A DNA stretch of 9,808 nucleotides from positions 1-9,808 of the forward strand of contig DATDRF010000261.1 in the NCBI GenBank assembly GCA_035291905.1. The letters run 5' to 3'. How positions within the stretch are numbered: position 1 is the first letter of the stretch; each line of letters opens with the position of its first letter. The stretch comes from JACPLA01 sp035291905. GTDB taxonomy: Bacteria; Bacteroidota; Ignavibacteria; UBA10030. The position numbers were made by a program, and so were the translations under genes. Below are positions 1-4,232 of the stretch, piece by piece. The notes beneath the pieces are model-generated. The model did not search any database. It was not told where the DNA came from and saw only the letters and a program-made list of their open reading frames with translations.

Positions 1-33
1 TTGCATTAGTTTTCCCCCTCAGACTAAACCTAG

Positions 34-40
34 GTTAGCT
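34..40 (+). other. Possible end (core site) of an upstream attC site
   Basis: GTTAGCT resembles the GTTRRRY core that ends an attC site, and it lies at the expected place, about 45 bases before the start codon of the first cassette gene. The nine-base string AGGTTAGCT (32-40) also occurs inside the right arm of the attC at 233-403 (381-389). The matching left arm of this site would lie outside or at the very edge of the window, so folding cannot be checked. CTAACC at 51-56 could pair with GGTTAG at 33-38, which makes the reading ambiguous. Confidence 0.4.
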
Positions 41-85
41 GGCACGGCATCTAACCGAGAAAACCACAACATAAGGAACTCGACA

Positions 86-214
86 ATGTCAGAACTCAGT
101 GCATTTGGTCCTATTATTGTAATCGTTTATTTGGCTATGATCGTGTATGGACTCTTCCTTTCCACTCGTTTTGTAAAGGCAGTGGAGAAAATTGCCGAGG
201 CAATGAAGAAATAG
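86..214 (+). CDS. 42-residue single-helix membrane peptide of an integron cassette
   Basis: The reading frame starts at ATG 86 behind an AAGGA ribosome binding site at 73-77 and ends with TAG at 212-214, 18 bases before the attC core site. The peptide has a short polar N-terminus (about residues 1-7), one strongly hydrophobic segment rich in Ile, Val, Leu and Tyr (about 8-26), and a basic amphipathic tail (about 27-42, ending in Met-Lys-Lys). This shape predicts a small inner-membrane protein with the positive tail on the cytoplasmic side. I recognise no family. Small one-helix peptides can be subunits of larger complexes, type I-like toxins or modulators of membrane proteins; nothing here chooses among these. 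It is the only gene of its cassette (about 35-397). Confidence 0.65.
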   Translation: MSELSAFGPIIVIVYLAMIVYGLFLSTRFVKAVEKIAEAMKK

Positions 215-232
215 CGGCAAGCCGGCCGTGCC

Positions 233-403
233 AGCTAACCGGTCGCTAAACCTGACGCTGCCCCGCGCTGAGTTTTTTGTAAGGAGAAGGTACGTTTTGA
301 GTCCAATGCTAATCGTAACGAAGTTCTGTGGACACAACACAGAAAACGTAAACGCAACCGCAGTCCAAAACGGGCAGCGCAGGTTAGCTCCCAACCGTTA
401 GAC
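233..403 (+). other. attC recombination site, long form (about 171 bp)
   Basis: The left core AGCTAAC (233-239) and right core GTTAGAC (397-403) bound the site. The inner arms pair well: on the left GCTAA-a-CCTG-a-CGCTGCCCCG (245-265), on the right the complement of GCTAACCTGCGCTGCCCG (372-389). This leaves extra unpaired adenines on the left arm only, the hallmark that sets strand choice for the integrase. The central terminal loop is long (about 105 bases) and could fold further, for instance CGTTTTG with CAAAACG. The length is more like that of chromosomal-integron repeats than of class 1 cassettes. Confidence 0.8.
297..401 (+). CDS. Possible 34-residue reading frame inside the attC loop
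   Basis: An AAGGAGAAGG ribosome binding site at 281-290 precedes a TTG at 297 with good spacing; an in-frame ATG follows at 306. The frame runs through the right attC arm and ends on the TAG within the GTTAG core (399-401). The product would be about 34 residues, ending in Ala-Pro-Asn-Arg, with no visible motif. The right-hand half is constrained by attC structure, so the frame may be fortuitous. Confidence 0.25.
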   Translation: MSPMLIVTKFCGHNTENVNATAVQNGQRRLAPNR

Positions 404-423
404 GCCAGTAATCAGGAGCGCAC

Positions 424-1011
424 ATGAAGAACGTATATGCAATTCTGTTTGTAATACTCACTTCCGGCTGTGCATCAATGCCGCCCCCCAAAATGGAGGC
501 CGCCCCGACGTCTGTTAGACACCAAGGAGACACCATGAAAGTCAAGCGTATGGACAACGTCGGCATCGTGGTGAAAGACATCGATGCCGCAATTCAGTTT
601 TTCACTGAACTCGGCCTTACCCTCGAAGGCCGCATGCCCATCGATGGTGAATGGGCCGGCCGCGTCACCGGAGTGCGCGGGCAACGTGTCGAGATCGCTA
701 TGATGCGCACCCCTGACGGACACAGCCGCATCGAACTCTCGCGCTTCGACGCCCCCGCCATCGAGTCCGATCACCGCACAGCTCCTGTGAACTCGCTCGG
801 ATACCAGCGCGTAATGTTCACCGTTGAGGACATCGACGACACCCTCGCCCGGCTCAGCAAGCTCGGTGCGACGTTGGTCGATGAAGTTGTCAATTACGAA
901 AACCTCTACCGGCTCTGCTACATCCGGGGTCCCGAAGGAATTCTCATCGGTCTCGCCCAACAGCTCGGGCAGCAGACCTCCCGAGAGAATCCCATGGAGC
1001 GTAAGCGTTGA
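424..1011 (+). CDS. VOC-fold (glyoxalase/bleomycin-resistance-like) protein with a lipoprotein-like leader
   Basis: The long form has 195 residues. Residues 1-16 form a leader (Lys, hydrophobic run, then Leu-Thr-Ser-Gly-Cys) resembling a lipoprotein signal with an imperfect lipobox. Residues 38-182 form a vicinal-oxygen-chelate fold with two beta-alpha-beta-beta-beta modules (about 40-107 and 125-180). Two starts are equally well served: ATG 424 with AGGAG at 414-418, and ATG 535 with AAGGAG at 524-529, each with five-base spacing. The short form starts exactly at the domain and would be cytosolic. The positions where VOC enzymes usually carry metal ligands look mostly replaced: Asn45-Val at the first strand, Arg129 in Tyr-Gln-Arg-Val, and Gly at the last strand, with Glu104 in Ile-Glu-Leu kept. 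Metal-dependent glyoxalase activity therefore seems unlikely; sequestering or modifying a small molecule is possible. It is the only gene of its cassette, and the attC at 1028-1091 follows. Confidence 0.85.
   Translation: MKNVYAILFVILTSGCASMPPPKMEAAPTSVRHQGDTMKVKRMDNVGIVVKDIDAAIQFFTELGLTLEGRMPIDGEWAGRVTGVRGQRVEIAMMRTPDGHSRIELSRFDAPAIESDHRTAPVNSLGYQRVMFTVEDIDDTLARLSKLGATLVDEVVNYENLYRLCYIRGPEGILIGLAQQLGQQTSRENPMERKR
524..529 (+). promoter_or_regulatory. Internal ribosome binding site for a short VOC form
   Basis: AAGGAG lies five bases before the in-frame ATG at 535 (Met38 of the long form), which is where the VOC domain begins. This is at least as good as the site serving ATG 424, so two products, or annotation at 535 alone, are both plausible. 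Confidence 0.55.
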
Positions 1012-1027
1012 GAACTCAGGCACCGGC

Positions 1028-1091
1028 GTCTAACAACCGGTTGCAGCGGACGGTCCGCTGCGCGGCCCGCCGCTGAACCGACGCGTTAGGT
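1028..1091 (+). other. attC recombination site (64 bp) after the VOC gene
   Basis: The cores GTCTAAC (1028-1034) and GTTAGGT (1085-1091) bound the site. Inner arms: CGGTT-g-CAGCGG on the left (1038-1049) pairs with CCGCTGAACCG on the right (1070-1080), leaving one unpaired G at 1043 as the extrahelical base. The short central part (CGGTCCGCTGCGCGGC region) can fold into a small terminal hairpin. Size and layout match typical 60-bp-class attC sites. Confidence 0.9.
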
Positions 1092-1125
1092 TGCATTCAC
1101 AATGAATCCTAATCTTGCCTAGAAG

Positions 1126-1755
1126 ATGAAAAAACTCGACCAGTCTATTTCCCAAGATTATTTTCCCATCAAGCTATATCTCAATGACCTTGTTGAGATA
1201 CAACAGATTCTTCGCGAATGCTCCAAGGACCATAAATTCGAATCCTCAGGCTATAGTTTTGATTCTATTGAGGAACTTGTCGCAAATATTGGGAAACGTG
1301 AGCTTTTCGAGTTGGAGATAAACTCAAGTGGACCATACTCCAGGATTGAGTTTACGCGTATGTGGGCAAAGTTATACGTGGGATCCAGCACACTTGACAG
1401 TGCGGGTTTGTTCCACAATCTGAGTCAAGTTCTCGCAAAAGCTAGGCGACAACCGTGGTTCATGTACAGTTACTATTCTATTTGGGGACTCAATATTTTT
1501 TCCCTTGCCGCGACATTCATTCGATCGCCCTTCACAAGCGCATTTTCATACTGTGCCCTTGCCATAGTGTTTTGGGTTCTATTTGTAAGACTCAGAAGAA
1601 ATTCGACTATTATTCTTGTCTCCCGCGATGTTCCCATGTCCTTTTGGAGTCGAAACAAAGATGAAATCATCATCGCACTCATATCGGCCGTTATGGGAGC
1701 CATCCTAGGTATTCTCGGTACAGTTCTAGTGAGAAATTGGCTAGGACTTCAGTGA
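1126..1755 (+). CDS. Unrecognised integron-cassette membrane protein (209 residues, about three helices)
   Basis: A soluble N-terminal domain of about 110 residues carries a mixed alpha/beta pattern (Ile-Lys-Leu-Tyr-Leu-Asn-Asp-Leu near 15-22, Phe-Glu-Leu-Glu-Ile 61-65, Trp-Ala-Lys-Leu-Tyr-Val 80-85). Three hydrophobic segments follow at about 115-133, 139-157 and 181-202, with a basic loop Arg-Leu-Arg-Arg (155-158) after the second. The protein ends just after the last helix. The start ATG 1126 has only a weak AGAAG upstream, so expression may depend on a cassette promoter. I recognise no family and see no catalytic motif. Codon use is AT-richer than in the preceding VOC cassette. A sensor or effector role for the N-terminal domain would be conjecture. 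Confidence 0.75.
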   Translation: MKKLDQSISQDYFPIKLYLNDLVEIQQILRECSKDHKFESSGYSFDSIEELVANIGKRELFELEINSSGPYSRIEFTRMWAKLYVGSSTLDSAGLFHNLSQVLAKARRQPWFMYSYYSIWGLNIFSLAATFIRSPFTSAFSYCALAIVFWVLFVRLRRNSTIILVSRDVPMSFWSRNKDEIIIALISAVMGAILGILGTVLVRNWLGLQ

Positions 1756-1760
1756 ATGCA

Positions 1761-1811
1761 TCCTAACCGGTTGCTCAACCTGACGGTATTGACTGAGCAA
1801 GAGCGTTAGCA
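1761..1811 (+). other. attC recombination site, very short (51 bp)
   Basis: The cores TCCTAAC (1761-1767) and GTTAGCA (1805-1811) bound the site. Inner arms TTGCTCA (1771-1777) and TGAGCAA (1794-1800) pair perfectly, with a loop of 16 bases between. Central spacers are CGG on the left and GAGC on the right. No clear extrahelical base is seen in the short arm, unlike in the two other sites, and the right core departs from GTTRRRY at one place. The upstream stop codon lies only five bases before it. Confidence 0.75.
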
Positions 1812-2815
1812 ATCTTGTTAGCTTGCCTGCGAGTATGACGTAAATCCCTTTGGAAGTCACCAGAACCTCCTGCTTATGCGGAGAAGCATCCGTAAAAGTG
1901 TGGTAAGGAGGGTCTTGAAAAAGAGAAGGGTTTACCCGACGATAGAGTTGTTCAAAGACTATCGAAGGAGGGTAAACCCTATGGGACCAGGTGCACAAGA
2001 GAAGGTAGGGAACGGGAAAGAAGAGTTCAAGCGATTTGAGGAGGAGCTCGTAGGCCGGCATCGGGAACAGATGCTTCAGGAGATGAAAGCGAAGCTGGAA
2101 GGGATGGATCGGGCAGCGGCAGATGAGGTATTGACGAGGGGGCGGTATCTTGACAAGGGGTATGTCAGGCGGAGGGTGCAGACGAGTCTGGGAGGGGTGT
2201 GGGTGAGGATCAGGCGGTTGAAGCGACGGGGGCGATCTGGGAGCCTGTATGCATTGTTTGGTCAGTGTGGGATACCTCGGGTGAGCGAGCGTGCGCAAGA
2301 GCACTGTGTGCAAGTAGCGGTGGGGCAATCCTATGAGATGAGTCGAGAGACGTTGAAGCAGTTGAGTGGGATGGAACTGAGCCGGATGGGGATCTGGAAA
2401 GTGGTACAAGAGCGGGGCCAGAGAGAACGTGAGCGAGTCGAAGAGCAACGGCGAAAGGTCTTTGAGTTGGGGGAGATGCCCAAAGCGGAGAAGCCGACAA
2501 AGAAGGCCGTGGTGGTGGAGATCGATGGGACGATGGTGGCGAGTCGGGAAGTGACGGAGATTGAAGAAGTTAAGGGCAAGCGGAAGATGGAAGTGAAATT
2601 AGGGGTAGCCTTTACGGGAACAAAGCAGCTCAGCAGGAACCGACGACGGACAGAGCAACGCATGGTCTATGGCGAGACAGCACCCGCTGAGGAATTTGGG
2701 GAGCGCTGGTATGGGGAGTGTTTGAGGCATGGCATCCAGCCAGAGACGGACGTGCACCTGATCGGTGATGGAGCAGCATGGATCCGGAACCTGCAGCGCA
2801 CCATCCACCCCGGCA
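1812..2815 (+). mobile_element. Truncated insertion sequence (ISKra4/ISLre2-like), 3' part missing
   Basis: The fragment holds a purine-rich transposase frame whose protein breaks off after the second catalytic Asp. Composition changes abruptly near 2800-2820, where TPR-type coding in another frame takes over; this marks the right junction. The left boundary is placed just after the attC at 1761-1811 but is not defined by a visible terminal repeat. No target-site duplication can be identified because the right end has been lost. Both ends are approximate. Confidence 0.6.
1927..1980 (+). promoter_or_regulatory. Hairpin enclosing the transposase ribosome binding site
   Basis: AGGGTTTACCC (1927-1937) is exactly complementary to GGGTAAACCCT (1970-1980), and inside it CGATAG (1940-1945) pairs with CTATCG (1959-1964), giving 17 base pairs around a 13-base loop. 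The AAGGAGGG that should serve ATG 1981 (1965-1972) sits in the 3' half: AAGGA in the internal bulge and GGG in the outer stem. Such structures in IS elements are known to lower transposase translation from transcripts entering from outside. Confidence 0.6.
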
Positions 2816-2823
2816 ATGGCTAG
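1981..2823 (+). pseudogene. DDE transposase, C-terminally truncated (ISKra4/ISLre2-like)
   Basis: The frame from ATG 1981 gives 280 residues; the start is chosen for the AAGGAGGG at 1965-1972, though the frame is open back to ATG 1876 and a leader of 35 basic residues is possible. The N-terminal half is basic and helical, ending in a predicted DNA-binding part (about 60-160). The catalytic core starts with Val-Glu-Ile-Asp-Gly-Thr (first Asp, about residue 182, from 2513), followed by the Ile-Gly-Asp-Gly-Ala-Ala-Trp-Ile motif with the second Asp (from 2761). The third acidic residue and the rest of the RNase-H fold are missing: the frame runs about ten codons past the motif, then stops at 2821-2823. 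DGxxWI motifs after the second Asp are typical of ISKra4 and ISLre2 (UPF0236-like) transposases; I cannot decide between them. It should be inactive. Confidence 0.75.
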
Positions 2824-3703
2824 TGAAATGCAAGTTGAGAGGATTGAGCGTGGCGTGTCAGAACTTGAGGATGTCACACTCGTGAATAGATTGGTGCAGC
2901 AATCTGACGGAAGAACATTGTATGATGCGCTACCGATTACATTGGCATTTGCACGGAATGAACTAGGTAAGATGGGAGATCTCGAATTACACAGTCGCCA
3001 AAGGCTTCAACATTTCAACGAACAAATGGAACTACAGGCAGGTGAGATCAATAGATTCCAAGGTGAGTTTCAGAAATTCGGAATTGACACACCGAATGAA
3101 AAGCGGGCAGCAATATTATGTCGGAGGGCAGAGTCGGAAGTGTTTTCTGGAAACGTCGAGGGAGCCGAGCTATTGTTCAGGCAAGCCCGTGATCTCTCTC
3201 CGAACAGTGCATATGTGCTAGCCAAGAGTGCAAGCTACTCCCTTGCTCGAAATCGATTAGGTGAAGCGTTGGAATGCATAGGAGAGGCATGCCGAAAAGC
3301 GAACAATCTTACGGGTGCGCTATGTTACGGGATCAAAGCAAGGATCCTTGGAATTCAGCGAGACCGTATGGGGCAAATTCAAGCCCTTGTTCAAGCGCTT
3401 GAATACGAGCCAGAAAATACAATCTTAAGACATCAGTATGGGGTTGCCCTTAGTAAGGTGGGGCAGGAGGGGGAAGCAACACAACAATTCACCAGAATTA
3501 TCGAAGCAGAAGAAGGAAGAATTCCACCGAGACCTTCGTTGATAATGGCGTTAACTACACGAATAATCAATCTCCGCAGAATCGGTAGAAATGAAGAAGC
3601 CCAATCTGACCTTGCTCGCGCAAAAGAATTGATCAGGCAGTATCCGTTTCTTGCTTCTGCGGCAGAGCGTCTCCCAGACCTCGAGGCCGACGTTCCGATG
3701 TGA
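2816..3703 (+). CDS. TPR-repeat protein, probable C-terminal remnant of a STAND/NB-ARC-like NTPase
   Basis: The frame is open from GTG 2765; ATG 2816 gives 295 residues, but neither start has a ribosome binding site and the earlier one lies within IS sequence. The first 50 residues include Leu-Val-Asn-Arg-Leu-Val-Gln-Gln then Leu-Pro-Ile-Thr-Leu-Ala-Phe-Ala. That pattern resembles the end of the winged helix that follows the nucleotide-binding domain in NB-ARC and related STAND proteins. A helical linker follows (from about 2990), then about five TPR-like helix pairs with Ala/Gly/Leu spacing, for example Arg-Ala-Glu-Ser-Glu...Ala-Glu-Leu-Leu-Phe and Gly-Glu-Ala-Leu-Glu. No Walker A or B motif is present. 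I infer that recombination with the IS removed the N-terminal effector and NTPase parts. Full-length relatives act as pattern sensors, many in phage defence. It may be an unexpressed pseudogene. Confidence 0.6.
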   Translation: MASEMQVERIERGVSELEDVTLVNRLVQQSDGRTLYDALPITLAFARNELGKMGDLELHSRQRLQHFNEQMELQAGEINRFQGEFQKFGIDTPNEKRAAILCRRAESEVFSGNVEGAELLFRQARDLSPNSAYVLAKSASYSLARNRLGEALECIGEACRKANNLTGALCYGIKARILGIQRDRMGQIQALVQALEYEPENTILRHQYGVALSKVGQEGEATQQFTRIIEAEEGRIPPRPSLIMALTTRIINLRRIGRNEEAQSDLARAKELIRQYPFLASAAERLPDLEADVPM

Positions 3704-3970
3704 CCGCCTCAGAACAGAATCTTTCAGTTGTGCTCCCCGATACTACTATCCAGCTAACGCGCATCTCAGCCATTCATCATTAACCGTGCGAGGCTCGAAT
3801 TTCCTCGCGAGGATTGCATCTCTCGGAATTGGATCGTAGATTCTGCCGTTCATGGATGGTGCTGATTGAAACAGGGTAAAGGCGGAGGGGATGCGCACCA
3901 AAATGCGCACAAGTGAGCACAAGACATAACAACTACCGCTAATCCAACCTTCAAAAACTGCTTCAAAAAG
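3704..3970. other. Intergenic region between the TPR remnant and tRNA-Asp
   Basis: No gene is supported here. A possible hairpin is GCGAGG (3789-3794) with CCTCGC (3803-3808), which also contains the 10-bp palindrome CCTCGCGAGG (3803-3812). ATGCGCAC occurs twice (3891-3898 and 3903-3910) and CTTCAAAAA twice (3951-3959 and 3961-3969). No attC structure and no copy of the tRNA 3' end was seen. Confidence 0.5.
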
Positions 3971-4045
3971 CGGGGCCGAAGGGACTCGAACCCTCGACCT
4001 CCTGCGTGACAGGCAGGCGCTCTAACCAAACTGAGCTACGACCCC
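3971..4045 (-). tRNA. tRNA-Asp (anticodon GTC)
   Basis: On the minus strand the acceptor arm GGGGTCG pairs with CGGCCCC, followed by discriminator G, which is typical for tRNA-Asp. The D arm is GCTC-AG...GAGC. The anticodon arm is CCTGC-CTGTCAC-GCAGG with anticodon GTC, followed by variable loop AGGTC. The T arm GAGGG-TTCGAGT-CCCTT closes the cloverleaf; its last pair is G-T. The CCA end is not encoded; a run of T follows directly and may help termination. The 3' end faces the accessory region on the left, which is the side where integrases acting at tRNA genes insert DNA. Confidence 0.95.
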
Positions 4046-4050
4046 GGAGG

Positions 4051-4085
4051 AAATTCGGATTTCGGAATGCCGATTGCGGAATTTC
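4051..4085 (+). repeat. Dispersed intergenic repeat, copy 1 (inverted relative to 5449-5481)
   Basis: The core TTCGGATTTCGGAATG (4054-4069) followed by a variant of GGATTGCGGAATTT matches the reverse complement of 5449-5481 closely. A shorter echo, GCATTGCGGATCC, follows at 4101-4113. These are typical of short intergenic repeats scattered through some FCB-group genomes. Function unknown. Confidence 0.6.
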
Positions 4086-4166
4086 CAAAAAATACTTCGC
4101 GCATTGCGGATCCAAATCCACCTCAATATACCAAAATCGGCCAGCTTTTGCAATGGAAAAGAGAAA

Positions 4167-4195
4167 TTGACATTGGCACGGTTTGCTTCTAATTT
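4167..4195 (+). promoter_or_regulatory. Sigma70-type promoter of the serine hydrolase gene
   Basis: A perfect TTGACA (-35, 4167-4172) and TAATTT (-10, 4190-4195) are separated by 17 bases. Transcription would start near 4202, giving a leader of about 30 bases that contains the GAAAGGA ribosome binding site (4221-4227) before ATG 4233. Confidence 0.65.
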
Positions 4196-4232
4196 CTGTC
4201 ACTTGTTTCGTTGTCAGTATGAAAGGACAGAA

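Larger units (their letters stand above)
33..240. repeat. 16-bp perfect inverted repeat flanking the small-peptide cassette gene
   Basis: GGTTAGCTGGCACGGC at 33-48 is exactly complementary to GCCGTGCCAGCTAACC at 225-240. Seven of the 16 positions are expected, because the core sites at the two ends of neighbouring attC sites are complementary by nature. The further match (GGCACGGC) extends into the cassette body on both sides and is not explained by core sites. Confidence 0.75.
34..1811 (+). mobile_element. Integron gene-cassette array (three cassettes, no integrase in the window)
   Basis: Three structures with the attC layout (outer CTAAC...GTTAG core sites, complementary inner arms, unpaired bases on one arm in two of them) follow the three reading frames at 86-214, 424-1011 and 1126-1755. 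All cassettes point the same way, as expected for insertion at a single attI. GTTRRRY-type core sites are seen at 397-403 (GTTAGAC) and 1085-1091 (GTTAGGT); those at 34-40 (GTTAGCT) and 1805-1811 (GTTAGCA) fit less well. Base composition changes from cassette to cassette: the VOC cassette is GC-rich and the membrane-protein cassette AT-richer, in line with different origins. No integrase or attI is present, so this is either the distal part of an integron extending left of the window or an orphan attC cluster. The array is interrupted on the right by an insertion sequence. Confidence 0.8.

Noticed and set aside
89..394. 101-residue minus-strand frame across the first cassette and attC
   Set aside because: It overlaps the small-peptide gene and the long attC arms; the open frame is a by-product of the paired arms, with no ribosome binding site or recognisable pattern.
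475..1023. 182-residue minus-strand frame opposite the VOC gene
   Set aside because: It is an antisense shadow of a GC-rich coding region; the plus-strand product has a clear VOC fold.
1876..1980. Upstream transposase start at ATG 1876
   Set aside because: It would translate through the RBS hairpin; ATG 1981 has the strong ribosome binding site. It was kept only as an alternative.
1741..2448. 235-residue minus-strand frame opposite the transposase
   Set aside because: Its composition (Pro, His, Leu, Ser) is the typical complement of a purine-rich gene; it crosses the attC site.
3690..3790. A fourth attC after the TPR frame (AGCTAAC at 3752-3758)
   Set aside because: No complementary right arm with a GTTAG core follows within a plausible distance.
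4074..4232. N-terminal extension of the serine hydrolase
   Set aside because: It covers the dispersed repeat and a consensus promoter, and would bury the signal peptide.
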